Shown here piece by piece: positions 13,954 through 23,374 of a DNA stretch of 41,252 nucleotides; the stretch's first letter is position 1, and every line of letters starts with the position of its first letter. Made by a program: the position numbers and the translations under genes. This DNA is from an uncultured Eubacteriales bacterium. GTDB taxonomy: Bacteria; Bacillota_I; Bacilli_A; RF39; UBA660. The stretch covers positions 1 through 41,252 of the forward strand of contig ONSL01000006.1 of assembly GCA_900320505.1 (NCBI GenBank). Reading direction: 5' to 3'. The notes below the pieces were generated by a model. The model saw only the letters and a program-made list of their open reading frames with translations. It was not told where the DNA came from and did no database searches.

Positions 13954-14547
13954 TTAAATAGTTTCATCTACCAAGCTTTCAATTTTATTTAAAGTTTCAT
14001 TTTTACCAAGTCTAGTATTACTAGAGAAAACAATCAAATCATCACCTAAAACAAGATCAATAGTATCCATAATCTGTTTTAAACATTTTTCTTTTTTAGA
14101 TCCCCCTACTTTATCAGCTTTAGTTGCAATAATAGTAACTGGAATATTATAGTACTTAAGATAATTATACATAAGTACATCATCTTCTGTTGGTTTAATT
14201 CTAAAATCAACTAGCATAAAAACTCTCTTTAATTGTTTTCTAGTCTTTAAATACTCCTCAATCATCATACCAAACTTTTTCTGCTTTTCTTTAGAAACCA
14301 TTGCATAACCATATCCCGGAACATCAACTAAATAAAAGTTTTTATTAATTAAGTAAAAATTAAGAGTCTGTGTTTTACCAGGTTTAGAAGAAGTATATGC
14401 AAGATTTTTTCTTCCAAGTAGACAGTTAATAAAACTACTTTTACCAACATTACTTCTACCAACAAGTAAAAATTCAGGAAGCCCTCCTTCTGGATACTGA
14501 CTAATTCTTGTAGCCATTATCTCTAAATCTGCACTTTTTATTGTCAT
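13954..14547 (-). CDS. engB: Ribosome biogenesis GTPase EngB (YsxC)
   Basis: About 197 residues from MTIKSADLEIMATRISQYP. A single TRAFAC GTPase domain is seen: G1 GRSNVGKSSF, G2 'SKPGKTQTLNFY', G3 DVPGYGYA, G4 TKADK, G5 'SSNTRLGK'. It is essential for a late step of 50S assembly. An AGGTGG site lies 6 nt before the ATG at 14547, so that is chosen over an in-frame GTG at 14556. The upstream nrnA stop is 1 nt away, so they form an operon. Confidence 0.95.
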   Translation of the reverse strand: MTIKSADLEIMATRISQYPEGGLPEFLLVGRSNVGKSSFINCLLGRKNLAYTSSKPGKTQTLNFYLINKNFYLVDVPGYGYAMVSKEKQKKFGMMIEEYLKTRKQLKRVFMLVDFRIKPTEDDVLMYNYLKYYNIPVTIIATKADKVGGSKKEKCLKQIMDTIDLVLGDDLIVFSSNTRLGKNETLNKIESLVDETI

Positions 14548-14548
14548 A

Positions 14549-15505
14549 TTAACCACCTAACTTATTATCTTTTATATATTCTGCACAAGCCTTATCAAGT
14601 TCTTTTACAAGTTCATGAGCCTCTTCGAAAGTTGTTACTTTAGCTCCACTTGCAAATTTATGTCCACCACCATTATGACCTTCAGCAATCTTATTAATAA
14701 CAGGTCCACGAGATCTAATTGAAATTCTAATTAAACCAAGATTAGCATCTTCTGTAATAGTAAGCCAAACAAGAATCTCATTTATAAAATTAAAATCATT
14801 AACCATATTACCTGCTGCAGCACTATCGACACCAAACTTCTTTTGAATATCTTCTGTAATATCTATATAACCTACTCCATTATCTGTAACAATCATATTA
14901 GTTGAAATATAACCCTTTAACCTTATTTCAGATAAAGGTCTAATATATAAATTACTATAAACTGAACTAATATCAAATGGATATTTCTTTAAATATTTAG
15001 AAACAATTCCAAAAGTTCTAGAAGAACTACTAGGAAATAAAAATCTATTAGAATCACTTACAAGACCAGTAAAAAGAGTTTTAGCAATATTGCTATCGCA
15101 TTTAAGTCTAGTACTTAAAATAAGTTCCATAACAAGTTCACAAGCAGAAGATGCAGAAGGGACAATATATTCAAGGCCCCCAAAATCGTCTATAAAAGGA
15201 TGATGATCAATTTTTATTGTATATAGGAAGTCTTTAGGATTTGCACCATCAATTCTCTTTAAATCAGGAGTATCACATACAATTAATAGAGCATTTGAAA
15301 AATCATCAACTTTATCAAGCTTTCCAATATAAGAAAATCTTTGAGGAGCAGAACCTATTGCATAAACTTCTTTTTTAGGAAAAGACTTGCGGATAGAATC
15401 ACGAAGACCTATCTGACTACACATAGCATCAGGATCAACACCCTTATGTCTTGCAATAACAATCTTATTATACTTTTTTATTATCCTATAAATCTCTTTA
15501 TACAT
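14549..15505 (-). CDS. nrnA: NrnA: oligoribonuclease / pAp phosphatase
   Basis: A 318-residue DHH-family phosphoesterase. The N-terminal DHH domain has 'RHKGVDPDAMCSQIGL', 'VCDTPDLKRI' and 'IKIDHHPFIDDFG'. The C-terminal DHHA1 domain has 'GHNGGGHKFASGA', which binds substrate. It degrades 2-5-nt RNA to mononucleotides and dephosphorylates 3'-phosphoadenosine 5'-phosphate in the cytoplasm, replacing Orn in Bacillota. The ATG directly follows the ackA stop (TAGATG), and engB follows 1 nt after its own stop, so ackA-nrnA-engB is one unit. Confidence 0.95.
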   Translation of the reverse strand: MYKEIYRIIKKYNKIVIARHKGVDPDAMCSQIGLRDSIRKSFPKKEVYAIGSAPQRFSYIGKLDKVDDFSNALLIVCDTPDLKRIDGANPKDFLYTIKIDHHPFIDDFGGLEYIVPSASSACELVMELILSTRLKCDSNIAKTLFTGLVSDSNRFLFPSSSSRTFGIVSKYLKKYPFDISSVYSNLYIRPLSEIRLKGYISTNMIVTDNGVGYIDITEDIQKKFGVDSAAAGNMVNDFNFINEILVWLTITEDANLGLIRISIRSRGPVINKIAEGHNGGGHKFASGAKVTTFEEAHELVKELDKACAEYIKDNKLGG

Positions 15506-16693
15506 CTAAATACCACTTTCTAAAGCTTTTTTAACATCACGAGCAATCATAAGTTCCTCATTAGTAGGAATAACATAAACATCAATTTTAGAGCCTTTAG
15601 CACTTATTTTTGCAGTTTCTCCCATAACCTTATTTTTCTCAAGATCAAGCTTAACACCTAGAACACTTAAATTCTCACAAATCTGTCTTCTAGTAGGCAT
15701 AGAGTTTTCTCCAAGACCAGCAGTAAATACTATTGCATCAGCACCACCAAGTAAAACGTAATACTGTGCAATATAATTTGTAACACATCTACAATATTTT
15801 TGGAATGCAAGAGTACATTTTTCATCTCCATTATTCATTCCATCTATAATATCTCTCATATCACTAGACTTTTCACTCATTCCAAGAAGTCCAGACTTCT
15901 TATTTAAATCATCAACAACCTCTGATGCATTTTTGCCTTCCTTTTCCATAACATAAGGAATAATAGAAGGATCAACATCTCCAGATCTAGTACCCATCAT
16001 AATACCAGTAAGTGGTGTAAATCCCATAGTAGTGTCTATTGACTTACCAGAATCAATTGCACAAATACTTCCACCATTACCTAAATGACAACTTATAATC
16101 TTCAAATCATTTCTATTAAGCATTTTAGATAAAGTCTCATTTATATATCTATGACTTGTACCATGGAAACCATACTTTCTAATACCATAATCTTCATACC
16201 AAGAAAGAGGTACTGAATATAAATAAGAAACAGGCTCCATTGTTTGATGGAATGCAGTATCAAAAGTTCCAACCATAAGCTTATTAGGAAGAATCTCTCT
16301 AAAAGCCTTTATACCAACAATATTAGGACCATTATGAAGTGGAGCAAAAGCTTTAAACTCATCTAGATCCTTTACAACTTCATCAGTAATAACAACACTC
16401 TTATTATACTTATCTTTTCCATGAACAACTCTATGACCAATACCATCAATTTCATTTAAATTATTAACAATCTTTAAATTAACTAACTTATCAAGTAAAA
16501 TATTAACAGCATCAGCATGATCCTTCATAGGAATCTTTTCTTCAAGTTTCATACCATTATACTTAATAATAGTATTACTATCAGGAAGACCTATTCTTTC
16601 AAAAAGACCACTAGCAATAACAGATTCATCATCCATATTAAATAGACTAAATTTTAATGAACTACTACCAGTGTTTATAGACATTATTTTCAT
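15506..16693 (-). CDS. ackA: Acetate kinase
   Basis: About 395 residues. It converts acetyl phosphate and ADP to acetate and ATP, the ATP-yielding last step of acetate fermentation. Signatures: 'IMSINTGSSSLKFSLF' near the N-terminus and 'KYGFHGTSHRYI' in the centre. The ATP-site 'ISCHLGNGGSICAI', 'MGFTPLTGIMMGTRSGDVDP' and 'VFTAGLGENS' follow. The ATG at 16693 follows a GAGGTGA ribosome site; an in-frame GTG at 16702 overlaps that site and is unlikely. No phosphotransacetylase gene is seen nearby. Confidence 0.97.
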   Translation of the reverse strand: MKIMSINTGSSSLKFSLFNMDDESVIASGLFERIGLPDSNTIIKYNGMKLEEKIPMKDHADAVNILLDKLVNLKIVNNLNEIDGIGHRVVHGKDKYNKSVVITDEVVKDLDEFKAFAPLHNGPNIVGIKAFREILPNKLMVGTFDTAFHQTMEPVSYLYSVPLSWYEDYGIRKYGFHGTSHRYINETLSKMLNRNDLKIISCHLGNGGSICAIDSGKSIDTTMGFTPLTGIMMGTRSGDVDPSIIPYVMEKEGKNASEVVDDLNKKSGLLGMSEKSSDMRDIIDGMNNGDEKCTLAFQKYCRCVTNYIAQYYVLLGGADAIVFTAGLGENSMPTRRQICENLSVLGVKLDLEKNKVMGETAKISAKGSKIDVYVIPTNEELMIARDVKKALESGI

Positions 16694-16755
16694 TAAACTC
16701 ACCTCAACATTACTAATTATACACGATAAAAGAAAAAAAAGACACCCTAAAGTGT

Positions 16756-17022
16756 CTAATAATTCTTATCTTTTAGAAAATAAACAATCTTTTCTTCTAA
16801 AACTAACAAGTCATTATAGATTTTAACAAGATTATCATCCTCACTATCTTGATTTGTAGGATCATAATTAATCATACTGTTACTTGCAGGATCTTTCTTA
16901 AAAGAAGAAACAGACGTAACAACTTCACTTATCTTATTAAATTCATCAAATATCTCCTTCTTTTTATCTTCTACACCAAGATCATAAAACTTACTTAATA
17001 AAGCATTAAATTCATCATTCAT
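16756..17022 (-). CDS. Small coiled-coil protein, unknown
   Basis: 88 residues (MNDEFNALLSKFYDLGVEDK...), acidic and helical at both ends with a loop of Asp/Asn/Ser in the middle. No signal or membrane segment. Its start lies 8 nt after the stop of the 233-residue gene upstream, so the two are co-transcribed. A hairpin (AAAGTGTC.../GACACTTT) near 16738-16757 likely ends the unit. Function not recognised. Confidence 0.55.
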   Translation of the reverse strand: MNDEFNALLSKFYDLGVEDKKKEIFDEFNKISEVVTSVSSFKKDPASNSMINYDPTNQDSEDDNLVKIYNDLLVLEEKIVYFLKDKNY

Positions 17023-17030
17023 ATTAACAC

Positions 17031-17732
17031 CTACTTATAACTTTCTAAATTACTAATAGTATCACTTAAATGTTTAATGTAATTTTCTTTTATAACTTCA
17101 AAACTATCTTCACTACTAATAGGAGTTGTATTTAAAATACCACTTAAAAACTTTTCTTTCTTACTATTAAAATTAGCATCGTGTGAAACACCACTGGTAC
17201 TTGTAGTCTCTTTTTTCTCTTTAGCTTCTACTCCAAGCTCTTCTTCCTTTTCTTTTATCTTTTTACCATAATCAATCTGATAAATCTTTTGAGTACAATA
17301 ATTTCTAATCGCTTGATTAACACCAAAAGCAATACCATGTTCATTAACTTGAGCACCCAAATTATTACCAATCATCATGTACTTATCATTATTTTCAACC
17401 TTACCAGTTGGACTTTCTTCCTTTGCAATACGAGCTCCTTCTCTTATTAATTTTTCACTAATCTCAACTGGACTAATTAAAGCTTCAGTAATTTCCTTAT
17501 TTAAAGCTTCAGTAATTTTATTAAGCTCACCTATAGTTAATTTATCAAGTTCTTCCATACTACTTGCACTTTTAATTCTATTAAAATAATTAACAACATC
17601 TTTAGTATTAATATTCTTTCTATTAAGTGAATCAATTATAACATTAAAACCAGCTTTTTCAACAGCATCAGCTTTTAATATAGATTCATTTATCTGTTCT
17701 CTATAACTTTTAATAACTAAATCTTCACCCAT
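17031..17732 (-). CDS. Helical soluble protein, unknown
   Basis: A 233-residue protein, mainly helical, with a Lys/Glu-rich stretch (KKIKEKEEELGVEAKEKK) in the second half. It has no membrane segment. 'ATG GGT GAA GAT TTA' starts after AAGGGGCTG, which gives a ribosome site. It is followed closely by the 88-residue protein; the pair lies between thiI and ackA, an arrangement I do not know from B. subtilis. Family not recognised. Confidence 0.55.
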   Translation of the reverse strand: MGEDLVIKSYREQINESILKADAVEKAGFNVIIDSLNRKNINTKDVVNYFNRIKSASSMEELDKLTIGELNKITEALNKEITEALISPVEISEKLIREGARIAKEESPTGKVENNDKYMMIGNNLGAQVNEHGIAFGVNQAIRNYCTQKIYQIDYGKKIKEKEEELGVEAKEKKETTSTSGVSHDANFNSKKEKFLSGILNTTPISSEDSFEVIKENYIKHLSDTISNLESYK

Positions 17733-17794
17733 AAAATCAGCCCCTTATCATAAAATAAATTTTATCACAAAAAGAAAAGATAGGAAATACCTAT

Positions 17795-18976
17795 CTAAAT
17801 TAAATTGTCAAAATCATGATCATTATCAGTTATTTTAATAGTATAAATATTATCGACCGCCTTCTTTATTAGAGAATTATAATCAAACCTATTTTCATAC
17901 TCAATCGCCTTATCAAGACTAGGATTAATAACAGGATGTTTAGGGACAAAAACAGTACAGCAATCTTCATAAGGAAGAATGCTAATATCATAAGTATCAA
18001 TTTTCCTAGCAATATCTATAATTTCAAGCTTATCAAGACAAGCAACAGGTCTAATAACGGGAACATTTGTAACATTATTAACAACACTAATACTCTTTAA
18101 AGTCTGACTAGCAACCTGTCCAATACTTTCACCATTTATAATTGCATATCCTCTATTTCTTCTTAAGATTTCTTCCATAATTCTATACATCATTCTTCTC
18201 ATAATAGTAATTGTATAAGAATTATCTGCATTCTTATAAATTTCTTCTTGTATTTCAGTAAAATTAACAATATGAAGGTCAATACTCTGCGAATATTTAG
18301 CAAGCTTTTTAGTTAAATTAATAACTTTTTCCCTAGCATTTAAGCTAGTATGAGGAAGTGCTTCAAAATATACGAAGCTAACACTAATACCTCTCTTCAT
18401 AGCAAGATAGGCAGCAACAGGGCTATCAATACCTCCACTTAACATTGCAAAAGCTTTAGGTTGTACACCAACTGGATAACCACCAAGTCCCTTATAACTA
18501 TTATAATAAACAAAGCTTTCTTTTTCTCTAATTTCAACACAAACTCTTAAATCAGGATTATGTACATCAACACTTTTGCCTTTAACATTCTTTAAAATAT
18601 AAGATCCAAGTTTTCTAGACATTTCCATAGAGTTTAACGTAAAACCTTTATAAGATCTTTTAGTTTCAACTTTAAAAGTATTAAAAGAATTATCATTAAT
18701 AGTATTTAAAACAGTAGAAAAAATATCTTCTTCTACACTCTTACAAACACTACATATATCATATTCTAAAATACCAAAAGTATGATCAAGTACATCTTTA
18801 ATTTTATTTAAATCATTATCATAAAATCTAATATACATATGACCATTATCAGTACTTATTTTAGCATCTATACCATTAAGTTTATAACTAATATTTTTTC
18901 TTAAAGTATTAATAAAAAATCCTCTATTATCTTTTTTAGTACTTAATTCCCCATATCTAATTAAAATTACTTTCAT
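17795..18976 (-). CDS. thiI: tRNA 4-thiouridine synthase ThiI
   Basis: A 393-residue protein, the short Gram-positive form without the rhodanese domain. N-terminal ferredoxin-like and THUMP domains (about 1-165, 'LIRYGELSTKKDNRGFF'), then the PP-loop ATPase with SGGIDS at 180-185. The conserved 'LPYEDCCTVFVPKHP' block near the C-terminus supplies the catalytic Cys. It adenylates U8 of tRNA and transfers sulfur from a cysteine desulfurase. In B. subtilis it follows ezrA and a desulfurase gene. Here it directly follows ezrA, with a terminator between, and no desulfurase is present. Confidence 0.96.
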   Translation of the reverse strand: MKVILIRYGELSTKKDNRGFFINTLRKNISYKLNGIDAKISTDNGHMYIRFYDNDLNKIKDVLDHTFGILEYDICSVCKSVEEDIFSTVLNTINDNSFNTFKVETKRSYKGFTLNSMEMSRKLGSYILKNVKGKSVDVHNPDLRVCVEIREKESFVYYNSYKGLGGYPVGVQPKAFAMLSGGIDSPVAAYLAMKRGISVSFVYFEALPHTSLNAREKVINLTKKLAKYSQSIDLHIVNFTEIQEEIYKNADNSYTITIMRRMMYRIMEEILRRNRGYAIINGESIGQVASQTLKSISVVNNVTNVPVIRPVACLDKLEIIDIARKIDTYDISILPYEDCCTVFVPKHPVINPSLDKAIEYENRFDYNSLIKKAVDNIYTIKITDNDHDFDNLI

Positions 18977-18990
18977 AAAAACTCCTAAAT

Positions 18991-19015
18991 AAAAGATTAG
19001 AGCAAATCTCTAATC
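18991..19015 (-). terminator. Terminator between ezrA and thiI
   Basis: GATTAGAG/CTCTAATC stem with a 5-nt loop, then TTTTATTT on the minus strand. Confidence 0.75.
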
Positions 19016-19055
19016 ATCAAAATCAGCTATAATATACAATAAAATTATATTAAAG

Positions 19056-20771
19056 TCAATTTTTTTCATATAAACTATTTACATAATTATAACTATTTTT
19101 ATTTAATCTTTTAAGAAGAGAAAGAGAAGTATCTAAACTCTTTCTATAATTACCCTTATTAAATAAATTAATAGCATCGCTAATAATTAGATCATTATTG
19201 GATAAATCACTGAATCTATTTAAAAAGATAATTAGAACTTCAGAAAACCTAGCATCCTTTATAATATTACTAGTAGTATTATAAAGCTTTAAAACAAGAT
19301 CTCTCGCAGTATCAACCCTAGTATTAAGAGTCTCAATAGTAATAGGTTTATTAGAAAGCTCCTTAATAACTTCACTGATTGCTTCATTAGCTTCATTAAG
19401 CTCAACAAAATACTTATCACTTATAACAGGAAGCTTATAACTATGCATCAAATTCTTACTACTTTTTAAGAACTTTTCAATCTCCTCAAGCTGCTCTCTT
19501 GCCCTTTGTTCATCATCATACATAGTACCTAAATTCTTTAAACTATCATCAAGCTTTAAAGTAACATTCTTTAAATCGTTAGAAAGCTTTTCTATTTCAG
19601 AATGAAGTTCAGAATATGGAGTAGTATTATTTTCAAGTCTCTTTTTAAGCTTACTATAATTATCATTAATAACAGTCATTTCTTTATTTTCATTCTTAAT
19701 TAAAGAAACATCATCTTCTCTTAAATTATAAGTATTCTTAATATTATCAAGAGAATCGAAAACACTATTTATTGCATTATTAGTCTTACTAAGTTTTAAA
19801 GCAAAATCATTATTTGCTTCAGTAAATGCATCCTTATTAAGTCTTTCCTTCTCAAAATCCATAAAGATAGAATCTAAATACTGAAGCATAGTATTAACCT
19901 CTAACTTACAATTATCCATATTTAAAACTCTAATTCTATCCAAAATATTTTCAGTATTCTTGCTTATCTCTTTCATATTATAAGGAATATTAAGATAATC
20001 AAGCTGATATCCCTCGCCTATCATTATATCATACTGATCTTTAACATCTTTAACTTTAGATGGAAGAATCTGTCTGCACATTAAAATCAAATCAGGAACA
20101 TCTTTAATAACAACACTCATCTCATCAATCATAGAAGTTAAAGAATTAACAATATGTAAAGCATCACTATAATTATTAGTTTCCATTACCTTTTCAAATT
20201 CCATAAAACGTTTTTCAATACTTTCAAACTTTAAACTAATTGCATCACTAACTTCATCAAAAAGCTTCTTATGACCACCAAAATAACTTGTAAGCTTTCT
20301 GTATCTAACTTTTAATTTAGTAATCATAGATCTATACTTTTCATCACTAGAAGTGATTAAAGTAATATCAGAAAGAAGTGTATTAGCATACTCCCTTGTT
20401 CTATATATTTCAAAAGATGTTTTATTAATCTTCATATCACAGGTTTCATAGTCTTTCTTATCATAAAAAGTATCAAGTTCAATTAACATATCATCAATAT
20501 AAGGTAGCATTTCATTTTTAATTCTATTTAATCTATCATTAAATTCTTCACATTTTTTTTGAAGTTCTTCATTTTTTGATAAAGCTTCTACTTTAGAAAG
20601 TTCAAGAGAAATAGGAATGCTTCCTACTAAATTTTTCTGATATTCCAAATCATCTAAAGTATTTTTATAATACTTATTTTTCTTACTTTTTAATACTTTT
20701 ATAATAATAAATATAAATAAAATAAAGAAAATAATAGTACCAATTAATATAAAATTAGAATTAATCTTCAT
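19056..20771 (-). CDS. ezrA: Septation ring regulator EzrA
   Basis: 571 residues, close to the 562 of B. subtilis. One N-terminal transmembrane helix (about 8-25, FILIGTIIFFILFIFIII) with a short outside end, then a long cytoplasmic part that is almost all coiled coil in spectrin-like repeats ('RIKNEMLPYIDDMLIELDTF', and so on). EzrA binds FtsZ, limits Z rings to mid-cell and links division to wall synthesis. Its position upstream of thiI and near rpsD/tyrS follows the B. subtilis order. Confidence 0.9.
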   Translation of the reverse strand: MKINSNFILIGTIIFFILFIFIIIKVLKSKKNKYYKNTLDDLEYQKNLVGSIPISLELSKVEALSKNEELQKKCEEFNDRLNRIKNEMLPYIDDMLIELDTFYDKKDYETCDMKINKTSFEIYRTREYANTLLSDITLITSSDEKYRSMITKLKVRYRKLTSYFGGHKKLFDEVSDAISLKFESIEKRFMEFEKVMETNNYSDALHIVNSLTSMIDEMSVVIKDVPDLILMCRQILPSKVKDVKDQYDIMIGEGYQLDYLNIPYNMKEISKNTENILDRIRVLNMDNCKLEVNTMLQYLDSIFMDFEKERLNKDAFTEANNDFALKLSKTNNAINSVFDSLDNIKNTYNLREDDVSLIKNENKEMTVINDNYSKLKKRLENNTTPYSELHSEIEKLSNDLKNVTLKLDDSLKNLGTMYDDEQRAREQLEEIEKFLKSSKNLMHSYKLPVISDKYFVELNEANEAISEVIKELSNKPITIETLNTRVDTARDLVLKLYNTTSNIIKDARFSEVLIIFLNRFSDLSNNDLIISDAINLFNKGNYRKSLDTSLSLLKRLNKNSYNYVNSLYEKN

Positions 20772-20813
20772 AAAACCACCTCTATTATTACATAAATATC
20801 ATATCACAAAGAT

Positions 20814-20841
20814 TTGACAAAATAAATAATAATAGTATAAT
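20814..20841 (+). promoter_or_regulatory. Strong promoter of rpsD
   Basis: TTGACA (20814-20819), a 16-bp spacer and TATAAT (20836-20841): both boxes perfect. Transcription would start near 20848. Confidence 0.8.
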
Positions 20842-20847
20842 AAAAAT

Positions 20848-21007
20848 GCATATTTCGTTTAGACAGCATTTCTAGAATATTTTAATGTGTTTTGTAAAAA
20901 AGTTTAGTAACTCTTAAGCTGTAGAGCGAAAAAGAAAAACAAAACTCCCTAAAATATGGCTAGGAAAGTATAAAGGAAATTGTAAAATTAAGGAAAGGAG
21001 AAACAAA
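20848..21007 (+). promoter_or_regulatory. Long rpsD leader, candidate S4 autoregulatory RNA
   Basis: About 160 nt between the predicted start site and the ATG, with no ORF. A long-range pairing ACAGC (about 20861) with GCTGT (about 20919) encloses smaller hairpins. Bacillota rpsD genes commonly carry an S4-binding leader that represses translation or transcription; this one is a candidate by position and length only. GGAAAGGAG lies 7-8 nt before the start. Confidence 0.5.
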
Positions 21008-21610
21008 ATGGCAAGATATACAGGACCTAATTATAAGAAAGCTCGTCGTGTTGGATTCTCAATAACAGAAACAGGAAAAGAATTAGCTCGTCGTCCATAC
21101 GGACCTGGTGATCATGGAAATGGTCGTCATGGAAAATTATCTGACTATGGAGTACAACTTAAAGAAAAACAAAAAGTAAGATTCATGTATGGATTAAATG
21201 AAAAGCAATTTAGAAAAACATTTGATGATGCTGCTAAAATGCCTGGAATACATGGTGAAAATTTCTTAAAACTATTAGAATCAAGACTTGATAACCTAGT
21301 TTATCGTATGGGATTTGCAACTACTCGTCGTGGTGCAAGACAACTTGTAAACCATGGACATATAACTGTTGATGGTAAAAAAGTTGATATTCCATCATAC
21401 AGAGTTAAGCCTGGACAAGTTATAGCAATCAAAGAAAACTCAAAAGATCATAAAGCAGTTAAAGAAGCACTTGAAAAAGTTACAAAGAGAGTTGAATTTG
21501 TAAACTATGATGCAAACAAAATGGCTGGAACTTATGTAAGATATCCAGAACGTTCAGAATTAAATGCTGATATTGATGAATCACTAATAGTTGAATTCTA
21601 CAATAAGTAA
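21008..21610 (+). CDS. rpsD: 30S ribosomal protein S4
   Basis: 200 residues, full length. It starts [18 protein letters not shown] as in other Bacillota. The S4 RNA-binding domain is seen at about 90-150 ('[36 protein letters not shown]'). It binds 16S rRNA early in 30S assembly. It has its own strong promoter and terminator, separate from the main ribosomal operons, as is usual in Bacillota. The N-terminal zinc-binding Cys residues are absent. Confidence 0.98.
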   Translation: MARYTGPNYKKARRVGFSITETGKELARRPYGPGDHGNGRHGKLSDYGVQLKEKQKVRFMYGLNEKQFRKTFDDAAKMPGIHGENFLKLLESRLDNLVYRMGFATTRRGARQLVNHGHITVDGKKVDIPSYRVKPGQVIAIKENSKDHKAVKEALEKVTKRVEFVNYDANKMAGTYVRYPERSELNADIDESLIVEFYNK

Positions 21611-21616
21611 AAAGAA

Positions 21617-21639
21617 AAAGACCTAAAGGTCTTTTTTTT
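21617..21639 (+). terminator. Terminator of rpsD
   Basis: AAAGACCT/AGGTCTTT stem followed by T5. Confidence 0.9.
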
Positions 21640-22168
21640 ATACATCAAACTCTTCTAAAGAGCCATTTCCAATATTAAATGATTCAGTATTATCCTTATG
21701 ATTTGAAAGAGTATTATGCATCGCTCTTAAAACAGCACTATGAGAAACTATTAAAATATATTGACCATCATAGTTTTTCTTAAGATAATCAATAAAGTCT
21801 TCTACTCTTTTATAAACATCATTTATAGGTTCTATATGACTATCATCTGAATTAATCTTAGTATCCCAATACTTATCCATATCATAAGTATCTTTACTTT
21901 CACCTTCTAAAAGGCCTAAAGACCTCTCTAAAAGTCTATCATCAGTATTTATAAGACATCTATCCCCTACTATAGTAAAAGCAGTCTGACGAGCTCTAAT
22001 AAGAGGAGAAGAAAAACAAACATCTATCTTTTTATCCTTTAATTTATTTCTAAGTTCATTTGCTTGTCTAATTCCATTTCTATTAAGAACAGTGTCAACT
22101 CTTCCTTGCATTAAACCTTTAGAATTATAAATAGTCTCTCCATGTCTAACTAAATATAAATGTATTAT
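21638..22168 (-). CDS. Histidine phosphatase, apparent ATA start
   Basis: About 176 residues of the phosphoglycerate-mutase-like family. The catalytic N-terminus 'IIHLYLVRHGETIYN' with the RHG motif is present only if reading starts at ATA (22168-22166). The frame has no ATG, GTG or TTG upstream of RHG before a stop. A GGAG site lies 6-9 nt before the ATA, and the codon overlaps the previous stop as ATAA, exactly where ATGA would be expected. Later motifs are 'FSSPLIRARQTAFT', 'ERSLGLLEGES' and the second catalytic His in 'LIVSHSAVLRAM'. The first ATG (22111) would delete the active site. Substrate unknown. Confidence 0.75.
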   Translation of the reverse strand: MIHLYLVRHGETIYNSKGLMQGRVDTVLNRNGIRQANELRNKLKDKKIDVCFSSPLIRARQTAFTIVGDRCLINTDDRLLERSLGLLEGESKDTYDMDKYWDTKINSDDSHIEPINDVYKRVEDFIDYLKKNYDGQYILIVSHSAVLRAMHNTLSNHKDNTESFNIGNGSLEEFDV

Positions 22169-23370
22169 TTTAAATCACTCCTATACGTAACAAACATATT
22201 ATTAAACTTTTTGAAACTAGAATTACCATTATAACCAGAAACAACATATAACTTATCATACTTATTTATACTAGTAAAATAATTACTACTATATTTATTA
22301 TAGACATTCTTATCAAGTAATTTTAAATCTAAATTATATTTATTAATTAAACCTCTATAATCATAAGCATATTCTTTTTTAGTAGAACGTTTCTTATTAA
22401 CAACTGCTTCATGTCCAATAACGTAGATATTATTACCATCAATAATAAAATTATTAAATCTTTCAAGACCTTTTTTAGTATCTTTATATGTTACTTCATC
22501 TTTTTTATTTAAATCAGTATCATACTTAACAATTAAACCATCTATATCATGATCATATTCATCATCAGGATTAACCTTTTTAGCACCAACAACATATAAA
22601 TAGCCATTCTTATACTTTATAGAAGAAAAACCAATAGTATCAGTTTTAGCATAACTAACCGCTTTAACTTCATCTCCAGATAAGGAATATTTAGCAACAA
22701 CTCCATAACGAGTTGCATCTTTACCAGCAAGATATAAGTATTTACCTTCCCTAATAATATCATTGAAAAGTCCAGACTTATTTCCACCTAAATTTTTCTT
22801 CCAAAGCATCTTACCATTCTTATCATATTTAACTAAGATACCACCACCAGTTTTTTCATTACCTAAAACATCATTAGGATAAATACTTTGCCCAACAGCA
22901 ATATAACCATCATCTACTATAGCAAGATTAGTAAATTTAGAAACACCTAAATCCTGATAAGTTTTCTTAAAAACAATATTACCATTCTTATCATACTTAA
23001 CGATTAAAGCCGATCTATAACCATTTTTATTTTCATCTTTACTATTTTCAATCGATCCAACTGCAACTAAATACTTTCCATCACCTTTAACATAAAAGAA
23101 AGTACTATTATATTTAGAATTATATGTAATAGAATCTAATTTTCTAAAATTACTATTATACTTATAAATAGTTGCGAGCTCTTTAGACTCTCTATTATTA
23201 TTCGTACTACCAACAGCATAAATTGTATTATTATCATAGAAATATGAATTAATACTCTCAAAAGAAAGTCTCTTACTCTTTACTTTAAAAAATATAAATA
23301 AATCTATAAAAAGAACAATAACACATAAAATTATAACAACAATAATAATCTTCTTAGTTTTATCCTTCAT
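22165..23370 (-). CDS. Membrane-anchored beta-propeller-like protein
   Basis: 401 residues: basic start, one transmembrane helix (about 8-28), then an outside domain of repeated units of about 50-60 residues. Each contains '[IV]xKYDxNG'-type turns: KYDKNGNIVFKKTY, KYDKNGKMLWKKNL, KYSLSGDEVKAVSY, KYDTDLNKKDEVTY, KYNLDLKLLDKNVY. This spacing suggests a beta-propeller. It lies between tyrS and the phosphatase on the same strand, 4 nt from tyrS, so the three may share a transcript. Function unknown; a sensor or binding role is possible. Confidence 0.65.
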   Translation of the reverse strand: MKDKTKKIIIVVIILCVIVLFIDLFIFFKVKSKRLSFESINSYFYDNNTIYAVGSTNNNRESKELATIYKYNSNFRKLDSITYNSKYNSTFFYVKGDGKYLVAVGSIENSKDENKNGYRSALIVKYDKNGNIVFKKTYQDLGVSKFTNLAIVDDGYIAVGQSIYPNDVLGNEKTGGGILVKYDKNGKMLWKKNLGGNKSGLFNDIIREGKYLYLAGKDATRYGVVAKYSLSGDEVKAVSYAKTDTIGFSSIKYKNGYLYVVGAKKVNPDDEYDHDIDGLIVKYDTDLNKKDEVTYKDTKKGLERFNNFIIDGNNIYVIGHEAVVNKKRSTKKEYAYDYRGLINKYNLDLKLLDKNVYNKYSSNYFTSINKYDKLYVVSGYNGNSSFKKFNNMFVTYRSDLK

Positions 23371-23374
23371 AAAA

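Noticed and set aside
21638-22111. Phosphatase starting at the first ATG (22111)
   Set aside because: It would remove the catalytic RHG motif that is encoded in frame just upstream.
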